Part shown: in pieces, positions 37,380-49,490 of the stretch
How the letters are laid out: every line of letters starts with the position of its first letter
Numbering within the stretch: position 1 is the first letter of the stretch
Source of the DNA: Combretum micranthum
Taxonomy: Eukaryota > Streptophyta > Magnoliopsida > Myrtales > Combretaceae
Reading direction: 5' to 3'
Assembly: GCA_024138025.1 (NCBI GenBank)
Contig: JAMXBD010000399.1
Span: 248,001-312,000 of the forward strand
DNA: 64,000 nucleotides
The notes under the pieces: generated by a model
The model's database searches: none
The model's input: only the letters and a program-made list of their open reading frames with translations
Told to the model about the DNA's origin: nothing
Translations under genes and position numbers: made by a program

Positions 37380-38404
37380 TGCTAAAGTAAGTAAAACACA
37401 TAAAGTAGAGTATCGGTTTTTCTTAATTTTGGATTTAATTTAGTGTTGAAAAAGATTTATGGTTAATTAATATTAAGGTTGATTATATAAACGCGTATGT
37501 GTATATATATGATAGATTGGGTATGAAACCTTACTTGTATCCTACTACATAAATATTAGTTCTCATCTATTATACCATATCGTACCATCTAGAAATAGGT
37601 TTCAGAAAATTAGAATTGTGATCCTTCTATAAACTTTAATATTTAATCACATTCATAGTTAATAACTTTAGATGTATAGGTTTGGTTGCAACAATCACAT
37701 GCATTTTGCACCATACATGGCTTCAGAAGAGTAACCTAAAATAACATGTAATAAGGGGATGATTAGGAGGGAAGTGGATAAGAGAAAGAATAGGCAATCT
37801 TAAGACTTTTGAAGGCACATGTGAAAAGTGAAGGAGCTACCAAGTATGAAACTTCAAATGAGGAGAGCTCTTGATATATATAGCACTTGGTTGCGTGGTT
37901 GTCAAACTCGTAATTTTATGTAGAATCATTAGAGGGTTTATACAACCAAAACATGCAATTAAAACATGGAAATGTGAGATGTTACGACCTATATAAAATA
38001 GTTTTGAAAAATTATAATTATACTTGTAATTGTTGAGGAAAAAAAACTTAAAATACATAATAGATTATAAAATGAAAAAAAAACACTAAATTCTTGTTTT
38101 TCATAAATAACTCTTAATCCATACTATAACATGTAAAAAAAAGGGGTAAGTAGAGTCGAAACAAAATTTTATTTTATTATTTTGTTTGAAAAAAAGTTAT
38201 AAAATCAAACCTTTCTTTCTATCTTGAATTTTTTATCATTTAAATGAAGTAAATACGTTTCCTTATAAACTTTGCAATGAAAGATATATACATCAAATAG
38301 GGCAATGTGGGAGAGAGAGAAGACATAAAATTAAAACATGATATAAAAAATGCAACACAACATGATATAAAAAAATGCAACACTCTCGTAGTTGATGAAC
38401 TTGC
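37380..38404. other. Intergenic sequence, no gene recognised
   Basis: AT-rich, with short frames only and a small direct duplication ACATGATATAAAAAATGCAA (about 38335-38380). Confidence 0.4.
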
Positions 38405-38714
38405 GAAAGTTGGTTATGCTTGATATTATGGATAAGTTTCATCCACGGAACTTGAATTTTTTGGATTAAAATAGTTTGGTAGCTTAAAAAAATTTGTGCC
38501 ACAAATGTAACCAAACTTTTTAAAGTTTCACTCATGGTACATTTGGACAGATTCCATCCATATATTTTTTGTTAAAAAGCTGAGGTAGACAAAAAAATAA
38601 TTAAAAATTAATTTTTTTGTCTAGCTTGGCATTTTTTATTATTTATTATTTTTTTACTTTCCCTTCTCGCTCTTTCCCTCCTCTTTCTCTCTCTCCCCTT
38701 CCTACACTTTTCTT

Positions 38715-38775
38715 CCTCTTCCTCTTCTTCTTCTTCTTCTTCTTCTTCTTCATCATCATCATCATCATCATCTCA
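38715..38775. repeat. (CTT)n-(CAT)n microsatellite
   Basis: CTTCTTCTT runs followed by CATCATCAT within the pyrimidine-rich left half of the inverted-repeat element. Confidence 0.9.
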
Positions 38776-39430
38776 AATCAAAAAACTACAAAAAAAAAAA
38801 AAAAAAACTCAATAGGAAAGAAAAATCTTTGATATACTTTAATTTTGCTTAAAAAGTTTAAATTTAATTGCTTTTTATTTGTTCTAGATTGAAAAAAAAA
38901 ATTGTAACTCTCTCTTACACTAAACTCGCCTTCTCCATCTTCTTCTTCCTCTTCTCTCTCTAAACTTCGTGGACATAGGCATTTTGTTTAGCAAATTTAC
39001 AATTTAGTCACTTCTAAACCATCAAACACTGCCGTTAATGTCGGTGAATGTTCATTCTGCATCTAGGTTAAACAAAGCTTGATGGTAGTAATGGAGATTA
39101 AGGAGCTCCAATATGTTGGATTGTGGTTGAAGGTCTTGTTTATGATGTGGCAAAAAAGAATGAAGGTCAATAGGATGGGTTTTGGTAAAGCTTAAATGGC
39201 GATGGTTCGGTGAAGTGTGTGTCTAGTTAAATTTTAATTTGATGTTTCGTGTACAGGTTAATAGCAATGTTGGGTGCACGGCGAAGATGGGACATGCGTG
39301 TTATGGAGATGACTAAGTCCAATTGGTGGGTTGGTGCTTGTTTGGTGGATGGCCCGATGAACTTCATGAACTTAGTATTCTCTGACGTCAAGGTTCTTAG
39401 TAGGAATGGCAGATGTGGTAATGACAAACT

Positions 39431-39735
39431 AGGTTTTAACCTAGAGAGAGTATTGATCTGATCCCAAGATGAAACTTTAAATTGATATTTCCTTTGATCT
39501 AATTTTTAATGGGTTATGAGATTTTAGGTGTTTTTTTTTTCAATTTAAGGAAGAAGAAGAACATAAAGGAAAAAAGAGAGGAAGTTCTAACCTAGAAAGA
39601 GTATTGATCTGATCCCAAGATGAAACTTTAAATTGATATTTCCTTTGATCGAATTTTTAATGGGTTATGAGATTTTAGGTGTTTTTTTTTTTTCAATTTA
39701 AGGAAGAAGAAGAACGTGAAGGAAAAAAGAGAGGA
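39431..39735. repeat. 151 bp tandem duplication
   Basis: AACCTAGAGAGAGTATTGATC (39439) recurs as AACCTAGAAAGAGTATTGATC (39590). The following ATCCCAAGATGAAACTTTAA through AGGAAGAAGAAGAAC is nearly identical in both units, which differ by only a few bases, so the duplication is recent. Confidence 0.9.
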
Positions 39736-39990
39736 GAGAGAGAGAGAGTGAAGAGAAAGTGTAAAAAAAATAATTAAAAATTGCTAAGCTGGACTTTATT
39801 TTCAGTGTCCATGTTGGCTTTTTAAGGAAAAAAATGGACAGAATCTGTCCAAATGTACAATAATGAAACTTTTAAAAAGTTTAGGTATATGTATAGTACA
39901 ATTTTTTTTTTAAGTACCAAACTATTACAACCCAAAAAGTTTAGGTACCGTCGATGAAACTTTTTCTAATATCATAACCCATACGACTTA

Positions 39991-40769
39991 AATAGTTAGA
40001 ATCGGTAAACTCGGTTAAAAACATAAGATTTCACAAATATATATATATATATATATATATAAACACACATGAGTTAATTAGGAAGAACCTTCTAAAATTT
40101 AGAGGTTGTAAAATCATACTAGTAAAATTTTGGTTTTGATAACTATACTTGATTGTCAATATTATTTGCTGTGTCACATTAACAATTAGTGGATGATATG
40201 GGTTTATTCATTTAATAAAAACCATTCATATGCTTCTCTTGAAATTAGTTTGATGAAAAGCCTCTCTTAATGCATGAGCAATTTATGAAAATTTTAAAAT
40301 GGAAGAATAGGTTTAATAATCCTACTCTAATCCCATCATATCAAATATTCTTTTATCATTTCAAAATATATAGGTTTAACTCTTTAAATCCTTCACCTTA
40401 AAACAAAAAAGTTACATCCAAAATAATACTAAACCTAAAGTCTGATAATTGAATTTAGCCCTCACAATTAAAAAAAAAAAAAGAACACAATTATGTATTT
40501 AGTTTTCTTTCACTTTACAGGTTGGAGCTATGTGATTTCCATACTTTGCATAATTTTATCTTGTCTCTTAGAAAACATGACTTAATTGTAAAAATAGGCA
40601 CGTGGAATGTAGGTGGCCAGAAAGAAAAAGGCTCTATATGCGAAGTGTAAGAGAAAAATCAAAGCATGGATTGACTAAGTGAAAATTAATAAAAATGCAG
40701 GTATCCTCTTCATAATTGACCAATAATTCAAACTTTTGTTTCGTATTAAAATTTTAGTTTGATTTGTAT
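39991..40769. other. Intergenic sequence, (TA)n at 40038-40062
   Basis: No gene recognised. One clear alternating AT microsatellite. Confidence 0.5.
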
Positions 40770-41230
40770 AAAATTTTTTATACTCAAGCTTGAATCGAGC
40801 TTCTTATCTAAACTAATATTCAGGTTCAAGTTCAAGTCAAGTTGAGTGGAGCTTTTATAAAACCTGAAATTCAAGTTTGAGCTTGATTCATTTAGATTGT
40901 TTGTTTCTCATTATTTTAACATAACAGTAATGTATAAGAGCTGCAAAAAATATATACATATACATTAAATAAAAATTATATATTTTTTTGTTTTAATTTT
41001 ATATTTATATATAATATATCATAAGTATAAAACTCACAAATATACTAATGAGTTTGTTTACAAGCCTGTTCACTTGTGAACTTATTTACAAGGCTAGATG
41101 ACCTTGTTCATAATTTGCTTGCAAGCCCAAATTAAAATTCAAGCTCCATTTTTAACTCATTTACTAATCGAACTTGAGTAGAGCCAAGCTGAAAGCGAGC
41201 TGAATTCAAGTAGCTCGTGAGAACTCAGAT
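40770..41230. repeat. Inverted-repeat element with CAAGCT/AGCTTG arms
   Basis: Left arm words (ACTCAAGCTTGAATCGAGCTT, GTTCAAGTCAAGTTGAG, TTTGAGCTTGATTC) are mirrored at the right (AATTCAAGCTCC, CGAACTTGAGTAGAGCCAAGC, GCGAGCTGAATTCAAG). About 460 bp, non-coding. Superfamily not determined. Confidence 0.55.
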
Positions 41231-41707
41231 TGTTTGTAGCTATGAGAGGCACTGTCGATTTGGTTCGATTTTTATTTAAAACCAAACGAAACCATAATTT
41301 ATGGTTTAGTTTTTTTCCAATCCTAAACCATTTAATAACAATTTGGTTTGAATTAAAAAATTTTTAAACTATGAAATATCGGTTTGGTTTGATTAGAATC
41401 ACAGATTAAATCAAAATTATAATTAAAAAAATATTTATTTTAATATTTTACTTTGTACAAATATTCAAATATTTAAATTAACTATGTGTGGCTCTCCATA
41501 AAATCATATGATCACCAATCAGTCGTCCACAATAAAGTACATTAATTAAATAATACATAACAAGTCATAATCTATAATCCTCACAAAACAATTCGGTTAA
41601 TCATTTGTTAACAATTTGACACAAAAAAAAAAAAATCCATCAACAGAAGTGATTCCTTAACAAAATGTATTGAAAAATTAATACATAATAAAGTCATAAT
41701 TAAATAA
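41231..41707. other. GGTTTGGTTTGATT-rich repeat sequence, possibly split by the 42030 LTR
   Basis: Words such as GATTTGGTTCGATTTTTATTT and CGGTTTGGTTTGATTAG resemble 44140-44300 beyond the LTR, where TTTGGTTTGATTCGATTCG occurs before a T-run and CCCCACC. Both sides may belong to one older repeat. Confidence 0.4.
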
Positions 41708-41934
41708 AGGGATAATATCATGAATGATACCTGAACTTTAATAAAATATTCAATTAGGTACCTAGATTTTGAAATTGATCAATTTAATACCTAAAAAAGC
41801 TTGGCAAAGGTACTGTTGACATGTATGAAAAGTTCTTTTAAAAGTTCTTTTAAATAATAACTTGATCAATTTCCAAGTTTAGGTAGCTAATTACATATTT
41901 TGTCTAAATTCATGTATCATTCGTGACTTTAGCC
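41708..41934. repeat. MITE-like inverted-repeat element, copy 2
   Basis: About 75 bp arms face each other: GATAATATCATGAATGATACC, then AAAATAT, AATTAGGTACCTA and GAAATTGATCAA on the left, and their complements on the right. No coding capacity. Homologous to 15112-15325. Confidence 0.75.
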
Positions 41935-42029
41935 CATTTCCTACTTCATAAAGTTAAAATGATTAGCAAAAAAACAACATTAAATTACTAATGGAAGAAT
42001 ATATATCTTGAACCTAAAAAATAATTTTA

Positions 42030-44121
42030 TGTAACACCCTAAAATAAGGACATTACAACTCGACATGTGTTCTCTCTTAAATAGGTCACGCAAAAACATT
42101 CTAGCACCACAATTTAAAACATATAAAATATAATCTCAATAAAATCTCTCAGAGGATACATCAGAAAGTTCAAATCTTTTAAAACTTATAAATAACAATC
42201 TTTTCAAACATCCTATTGATCCAAACAATGTTGGCAAAACTAAAGCCAACAAATCCAAAATACATAAAATTTCAAAAATCCTTTTTAACATATAAATTCT
42301 TAATATAGTTCTAAAATATTGTAAATGATCTCAAAATTCTTCTCATATAAATCTTTATCTGAATCTATTCCTCAACAGGGTAATCTGAACCGCTATCATC
42401 ATCCCCATGATCTATGTACAGATCATAACTAGATAAATCAAGTACTATATCCTCACCACCTGTACCTGAAAAATGAAAGTAATGAGCGAAATCGCCCAGT
42501 ATGCTAATCCACAAAACTAATGCATATGTACACACAACATATATATCAGATGTAACTTAATCTAATGCAAACAACCAGATTATTATCTTTATTAAGCTAG
42601 TAAATCAACACAGTTCAGAACTATTGTACATTAGTCCCGAACCTAGAGTAACTCAGACCCGATGAGAAAATCAACCAACTCTTTGAAAATAGGTAATTAT
42701 ATACATATATTGGTGAATGAGTACTCCCCAAACACCCGACCATATTGCCAAATCATCTAAATCTACGGTATCATTTCCAAGTGCAACTCCACTAGGGATA
42801 ATGACACACAAGGATCATCAGGGTACCTCAACAGTATCACTGTCTGCCATGTCCTTACAGCCAAAGCCAAAGACATCCAGAAAAACAAATTAAGCCAAAT
42901 AGAATTAAGTTCATTTATATATTTGTTCCTATAGGCAATAATTAGAAAACTAAACCTGCAAGCAAATACAACAAACAAGAAAATGTTGTACCTGAATCAA
43001 ATTCCAAGAAACAAGACTCTAAACCATCAAAATCTCATTTAGAATCAAACCCTATTTCACTAGAACCTGACAATATGAATATATAGATTTCAAAATAATA
43101 TTTTCATTACAAAATCCTAATTCTAACTCTATCTAAACCCTAATCTCAGCAAAAGCAGAAATTTACACCTTTCTCCTTTAATCAAAGTATCAAACTCCTC
43201 CAAAATAATAAATTTCCTTAAGATCTTCCTAAACCTTAGAATTTCATTCAATGACAGAAATTTAGAAATCAACACAACTCATAACAATAATATCTTAAGG
43301 ATTATAAATATATCAAACTTACCTAAATTTGATCCCCAATCTTCCTTAAACACCAAATCTCCAATAGAATAGATTTCTTTAACAACTCCTACAAACCTTA
43401 AAATTCCATTTTACATTGTTCATGGCAAAGCCATAAAAAATCATCAATTTATAATGACAAGATTAAGAATATACAAAACTTACCTAATAATGTGATCTTT
43501 AATCCTCATTGATTACCAAAATCAGATCTCTAAATTAAAACAGAGTTTCCCTTCAATTGCTCGTTCAAACCAATAGAAAACCTAAGATAGATCTTTGAAA
43601 TCCTAAAAAAAAAGCAGATTTGTGACCTTGATTGGATCTTTTGCATATCCTTGGATGCTAGGAAAAAGAATAAAGAGAGGATTTTCTAGGTTTAGGAGAT
43701 GTTTTGGAGAAAGAAAAATAAATGGATTATAAAGAGATTTCGTAGAGACTATTTATCTTCTGTAACGTATGCCGGCAGTTGTTAATTCTATGCTGGCGGT
43801 GTAAAAAGTTAGGTCAGCGGCATTTAACCGGCTTAACCTTGCGCCTGGTTGATTTCCCCTCCGTCTCTTCGTCTTCTCTCTATATTTGATAACCAACAAA
43901 TGTAATTAATTTAAACATTAGGATTGACCATAAACCCTCTTGTTTTATATCAAATGATATCTTTGCCTTCAATATAAAATATTTATTTATATTTTAATTT
44001 TAAAAGGAAAAGTCAATAATAACTAATATTCATTAAATAATAAATATCATAATAAAATCATAAAAATATCTACAACATTTATTCAATCATCATAAGAAAA
44101 GTTATAATAACAAGTAAAACA
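42030..44121 (-). mobile_element. LTR (probably solo) of a Tekay-like Ty3 family
   Basis: The plus strand starts TGTAACACCCTAAAATAAGGA, the complement of the GGGTGTTA(C/T)A end of the 54921-56909 LTR. It shares internal words with that LTR, for example AATGACACACAAGGATCATC against GATGATCCTTGTGTGTCATT. It has a GCCGGC-containing block (43765-43855) just upstream of minus-strand TATAAT (43728-43733). The right end is placed at GTAAAACA (44121) but is uncertain, and no target duplication was found. No coding domain. Confidence 0.72.
43765..43855. promoter_or_regulatory. GCCGGC-rich block of the 42030 LTR
   Basis: GTATGCCGGCAGTTG, CTGGCGGTG, CAGCGGC and ACCGGC words lie about 35 bp upstream (minus strand) of TATAAT. 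It stands out from AT-rich flanks. Role inferred. Confidence 0.45.
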
Positions 44122-45490
44122 TTACTATATTTATTTAAAATGGTTTGTTTCTTTTTACAAATTGGTTTGGTTTAACCCTCCAAATCAACGATAAATTTAT
44201 AAAATTGGCTCGATTTGAAATTTTTCTAATCAAATTATTTAAAAAATTATTTTTTTTGTTTGGTTTGATTCGATTCGATTTTTTTTTTTTTTTTGTCCCC
44301 ACCTCTATTTTCAGGCCTATTCACATTGAATAAATCAGATAGAGATGTAAACTAGAAAAACGGTACAATTCCAATTAATTATAATAATAATAATTTTTTT
44401 TTTTGCCAGCTAAACAATATTTTCATTACTCATCAATCAACACCCAGAAACTTAACTCCGATTAATGATGCTTTGCGATATTCAAACTTGTGCTGGTAGC
44501 AATATATCAATTAATTAGTTGAATAACCAGTTTACTCTTTATTTTGTGTTTTTTTTTTTTTAACCTCCCATTCTTTTTTTAATCCATGCACCTCTTCAAA
44601 CATGGATGGATTTTAGTCTGGGGCGTATGCTTTTAAAACCCTACGGGATGCTTGGCTTCGGATTAATGCCAGACATTGCTGCATAAAATACGACAAATGG
44701 TCATTGGGTTGTCCTTCGTGTCATGGGATATAAGAATAATAGCAATTTTTTAAAGGGCAAAAGAATAGAATATTTGTTCACACGCACTTTTATTTCTTTT
44801 CTTTTTTTTTTTTTTTAAGTCATGTTAATAAACCACAAAAAGAAAAAGTGATTGGAAGCTTAAATGGGAACATGCGGAATTATAATATCCCAAGATAAGC
44901 ACAATCATTTCAATTAAATATTAGAAAATGTATTTAGTCGCATGTGGTAAATACCTTAGTAGAATACTATCAAATCACTTTTATAGTTATCTAAATTGCA
45001 CAAATTATTTATATAATATTAGATTTATAAAAAGTACATGGTACTAAAAAACTCTTTTTATAATACTTGATAAAATACAAATTTATCTCTTATATTTGAT
45101 TGTAGAAAAATATTATAACTGAACAAGAATAAAATCACTTAATAAAAACACCACACTAATACAATCCTCTATCCAATCTTATTTCATCCCTACCATTACC
45201 ACTATCACTACTACCTACAATCGCTAAATCCATAACCTTAACCACTGCCAACATCATTTCCACAACTACCACTACGACTCTACTACTATTGCCTTATTGC
45301 TATCAACATAATACTAGCAACAAGTTTTCATCAATCTCATCACAAAACTATAATTGATTCCCACCACTCTAATTATGATATTTATGCATGACAATACAAG
45401 CGTACATTTGTCAAAGTATGTGCATACAATACAATAATAGTACAAGAGTCCCCTTCTAATATCGCATGTACATAATATGATATAATGTCA
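44122..45490. other. Intergenic sequence, no gene recognised
   Basis: Contains the GGTTTGGTTTGATTCG stretch near 44185-44290 and poly-T runs. Otherwise unassigned. Confidence 0.4.
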
Positions 45491-45844
45491 TGTTTGGTAC
45501 ATAACAATTGATCCATAATAGAATATCAATGCTGGATTCCATCCCATTTCTATATTTGGATGTACTATTAGAAGCCGGATTTGAAAAGGAATTGATTCTA
45601 GTACTCAAAACGGAATCTCAATTTCTATTCCAACTCTTACTAATGATATGTAATTTGTTTATTTTTTTGTCATATTACATATTTATAATAATAATGCTAG
45701 AGATATTTCTTACAAATGTACTTTATAATCATTACATTCTATACCATGTACACTTCTAAACATAAAAATAAAATTTTCATTCTGGAATTCATTTTATCCC
45801 AATTTATTCCAATCCACTCTATTCAAAATGATTCACATGTACCG
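45491..45844. repeat. MITE-like repeat, copy 2 (TGTTTGGTAC family)
   Basis: Begins TGTTTGGTACATAAC and ends ACATGTACCG at the very base where the next LTR starts. Homologous to 29071-29456. Confidence 0.62.
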
Positions 45845-46631
45845 TGTAACACCTTAAATTAAGGATATTACAACCTGTCACGTGTCCTTCTCTTATAAGA
45901 ACATGCTAAGGCTATAAAATTCTATACCACGGTTAAATAACAACAATAATCTTCAGTACTCACATAAAAGGTACCTGTTTAACACATCTCATAGGATTAA
46001 AACTCTTGAACACAAACTTATTGGCATAAACCAAAGCAACCTTAAAACAAAAGGAAAACTTGTAATTTAGTCTTAAACTCATAAAACAAGAAACCTCTCA
46101 TAAACATAAAAAGTACAATAGGTCTTCAACTAAATCTCAAAGTAATTCATATAGTCCAAATATCTACAGGAATGTCAGTCCACTATCGTTTCCCCATCAT
46201 CCACAATTATATCAAAACCAGATATATCATAATAAACTGGATCTTCATCTGGTCTTGAAAAAGACAAGGAATGAGCGAAAAACGCTAAGTAGGCCAAACC
46301 ACAAACAAATGCATATGCACACACAACATATATTTACATGCACTATTTCTAATGCGACATACATAGATTATTATCTTTTAAATTAGCCAGCAAACAAAAC
46401 AGTTTAGAACTACTTGTAATTGGTCCTAAACCTGGAGTAACTTATGACTCCATAAAAACAACCATATAAAAAATAGGTAATTATAAATATATTAGTGTTG
46501 GAGAATCATCTACACACCACGACCTTTACCAAAAACATAATCTTCCATAATCATCTTTATGCACGAGTTCACTTGGGACAACCTCACACATAAATCATTA
46601 AGGCGTCTCGTTGGTATCACACTCTGCGTGG

Positions 46632-46636
46632 TCTTT
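46632..46636. repeat. Target-site duplication, left (TCTTT)
   Basis: Identical to 48239-48243. Confidence 0.85.
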
Positions 46637-48238
46637 TGATAAAGTCATATTTCATACAATTTTTTCTTGAATAAATCATGATAAACTTGTCATAGATTTT
46701 ATAGAAATCTAGTGTAATTGGTACTTAAGTGTGCTTAAATTGTTATTTCAGGTCATTGAGGATTTAAAATACAAATTCAAGCAAATTGGAGAAGTTTTAC
46801 ACAACTTTGGATAAAAACAGAAGTACACCAGCCATGAAGGAAGCTATGCTACCAGCTTAGAAGAAATCTTCACCAACGTCTGCAATTTTTTTAATGTACG
46901 TCGCCAAATGGAAGTCCTACGCCGCTAGCTTAGGGCTAGCGTTCCTTATGAACATAATTGAAATTTTAAACGCTGGCACAAACACAGCCAGTGTACAAAT
47001 GATCTTCATCAGTCTTCATTATTTTGTACATAAACTAGCTATTGGAGAAATCAAATCCGCCAACATTCACAAGAGAAAATCAAGCGGTTTTATGAGTTTT
47101 CATTGTATGCTGGCAATTGGAGTGGTTACGCCGCCGGTGGTGAAGATGGCGTATATTTATTGCTGCTCTCTAAAATTAATTTTCACATTAAAAGCCAGTC
47201 AAATTTAATTTAAGGCTGCCGGCCTTTAATGCTGGTGTAACTCTCTTGTAACCCTTCATATATATTCATCTTGTTGTCATTTGTTCAGGGGATAGAAAAA
47301 ACCTAGGTACGAAATTGAGAATTCTTTCCATTACCCCTTGAATTAGATTAGGGCATAGACATTAGTTAAGCTTTCTTGTTAATTTGAATAAGGATTCCAC
47401 ACGGGGATTCAAGTGGAAAACGTTATTTGGATTTGGATTTCAAGAACAGGTTATTTGTTCTTTTTATTATATCTATCTATTGGATGATGTTTAGATGCTG
47501 ATTCTTTGGATCTTAAATTGGTTTTGAGTCTTTTATCTGGATTATATGATCGATGATTCCTGCTATTGATTGATCACTTGTTCATATTCGGATTATCAAT
47601 GTTATTTCACAAATCATGCAATTTTGGCTTAAATTTGGAATTCATGAATGATTAGGATTGTAATTGAGAAATTCTCTTCTAATCAATTTTGTGATTATCT
47701 AATTAGGATTGCATTTCACATAGGGATATGGGTTATAATTCTATTAGGTTTGGTGATTGGAAAAGAATTGTCAATTAATCACTTTCCTAGGGATAAGGAA
47801 CATTGATTGATAATTTTAAGGTAATAGTTCGCTTTGGGAAAATGAATTGTTATTTTGTTCTTATTGTTGAAAAACTGAATCCATTGATGATTTGGATTGA
47901 CAAGTGCATTTTTTTGTCAGTAGCATACATTGATTGATTATTCAGATCTGTTGGCTCTAAGCTTAATCAATTACAGGTGTTGGAAATCAAGTTTTTAGTA
48001 GGTAGTTTTATTAAAAAAAATACAAAAAGAGAAACATCTATTGATTTGCGTAGCTATGAAGTGGACTAGTATAGTTGATAGCTAGTTCTCACTCCCTGTG
48101 GATTCGACTCGATCTTTACTGAAATTTTATTACTGCATACGCACCTGATACACTGTCGGTTAAAGATCTGCGCATTTAAAGAAAAGTGAATATAACTAAA
48201 AAGAGTTTTAAAATGCATATATAAAAAAAGTGTGATCA
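46637..48238 (+). mobile_element. Solo LTR, 1.60 kb, Tat/Athila-like ends, nested
   Basis: It starts TGATAAAGTC and ends GTGTGATCA, with perfect TCTTT duplications. CTCCCTGTGGATTCGACTCG (48090) is a signature I associate with Ty3 Tat/Athila-group LTR 3' parts. A GCCGGC-rich block (46830-47235) precedes TATATAT at 47259-47265, which sets the strand. No coding domain; a 104-codon open stretch (46894-47208) lies within the GC-rich block. Confidence 0.85.
46830..47235. promoter_or_regulatory. GCCGGC-rich block of the nested 1.60 kb LTR
   Basis: Words include CCTACGCCGCTAGC, AACGCTGGC, GGTTACGCCGCCGG and AGGCTGCCGGCCTTTAATG. GCCGGC is at 47218-47223, 36 bp before TATATAT. Confidence 0.5.
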
Positions 48239-48243
48239 TCTTT
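48239..48243. repeat. Target-site duplication, right (TCTTT)
   Basis: Matches 46632-46636. Confidence 0.85.
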
Positions 48244-48939
48244 ACTAACAAAGCCAAACACAAGCAGCAAACATGATTTCTTATTGTCATATAGAATTAA
48301 GTCAATTTAGAATTATGATCCTACAACACATATAATAAACAAGTCTTATTCTGCAAGCATATATAATAAACAAGGTAAGATCGTACCTGAATTAATTTCA
48401 AGGAACAAAAACTCTAAATCACCAATTCTCCTTTAGAGCATAGCTTAATTTCACAAAAACCTGATATTATAAACATAACAGCTTTTAATAGCATACATCA
48501 TCATACAAACCTAATCGCATATATCATCTAATACCCTAATCTAAAAAGGAACACAATCCGCACATTTCTTCTTGATCGAAACACAAAATTTCTCCAAAGA
48601 ACAGATTTTTCTCAATAAATCTCCAAACCCTATAATTCGTTCAATCCAATTTCAGACTAAAAGTCAACAAAATTATTTCTATAATAACATAAAGGTTAGG
48701 AATATTCAATCTTACCTAGAAATGATCCTTAATCCTTCTTGATTCTTCAAAATCTAGATCTCAATCAAGATAGGTCTTTCTTTAATTTTCTCTTTAAATC
48801 TAATTACAAACCCTAAGGAAAATATAGATTCCTTTGAAATCTAAAGACAAAGAAGAGATTACTTACCTTAGTATTTTCTAGGTTTAGGGATCGTTTTAGA
48901 AAAGGAAGAAGCTTAGTTTATATAGAAGACAAGGAATAA

Positions 48940-49190
48940 TTGTTTATCTTTAATAACACTTATTCATTTTTAATAATGTTTCTTCATATTTAGTAATGTC
49001 TCTTCATCTTTAATAATGACGTCTCTTCATTTTTATTAATATCTCTTTATCTTTAATAATGACGTCTCTTCTTTTTTAATAATGTCTCTTTATTTTTAAT
49101 AATGTCTCTTCATTTTTAATAACGTCTCTTTATCTTTAATAACATATCTTTATCTTTAATGATGTCTCTTCATCTTCATTCACGTATTTG
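48940..49190. repeat. Minisatellite, about 20 bp unit (GTCTCTTCATCTTTAATAAT)
   Basis: About a dozen imperfect units, 17-24 bp each, with small length changes (some add GAC). It lies directly upstream of the minus-strand TATA box of the host LTR, where the sister LTR has its GCCGGC block. Confidence 0.9.
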
Positions 49191-49490
49191 ATAACTAATA
49201 AAACAAAAACCGATAAAAATTAATTAAACTTTAGGATTGACATAAAACCTTCTTATTTTATATAAAATGATATTTTACCATTCAATATAAAATATTTGTC
49301 TGTATTATATATCGTATGTAATACAAGAGAACTATACTATCTAATATTTTTATATTGTACTATTTATATCTTCTTAACTTAAATTTAGTTTTTTATCTTA
49401 TTCAAGTCAGTTATTATAACCAAAGTCACCAAAAATTTAAATAAATAAAAATATCCTCAACAAATAATAATCTTTTTATATATTAAAGAA

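Larger units (their letters stand above)
38405..39990. mobile_element. Non-autonomous DNA element with about 200 bp terminal inverted repeats
   Basis: The left arm (about 38405-38600) and right arm (about 39785-39990) are inverted copies. AGTTTCATC with ACGG, then ATAGTTTGGTA and TTAAAAAA, GTACATTTGGACAGATTC and TTAAAAAGC appear in the same order on opposite strands. Long arms and a 1.2 kb non-coding middle fit a Mutator-like or foldback element. I could not find a clean target duplication. The middle holds simple repeats and a 151 bp tandem duplication. The 39227-39461 frames might be a captured gene piece (not recognised). Confidence 0.8.
45845..49490 (-). mobile_element. LTR of the Tekay-like family, second minus copy, with a nested 1.6 kb LTR
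   Basis: Starts TGTAACACCTTAAATTAAGGA. Its order of words matches 42030-44121, including AATGAGCGAAA, AAATAGGTAATTATA and GATCCTTAATCCT. It is split at TCTTT by 46637-48238; removing that insert restores alignment to the sister LTR around CAAAGCCAAA. Minus-strand TATATAAA lies at 48917-48924. In place of the GCCGGC block it has a 20 bp minisatellite. The right end (about 49490) is approximate. Confidence 0.72.

Noticed and set aside
38617..38832. 71 codon frame rich in Phe, Ile and Lys
   Set aside because: It translates CTT, CAT and poly-A simple repeats, so it is low complexity rather than a gene.
38405..39990. A 9 bp target duplication for the long-TIR element
   Set aside because: Flanks show only more inverted similarity (TGATATTA/TAATATCA), not a direct repeat, so the superfamily is not settled.
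42030..44121. A 5 bp target duplication for this LTR
   Set aside because: The left flank TTTTA has no clear partner at the proposed right end (TTACT), so the right boundary is left as approximate.
46894..47208. 104 codon open frame
   Set aside because: It lies in the GC-rich U3 block of a solo LTR and shows no domain. Longer open frames are expected where stop-rich AT content is lower.
48940..49190. Regularly spaced repeats resembling an array with spacers
   Set aside because: Units are contiguous and imperfect with no unique spacers, so this is a minisatellite, not a CRISPR array.
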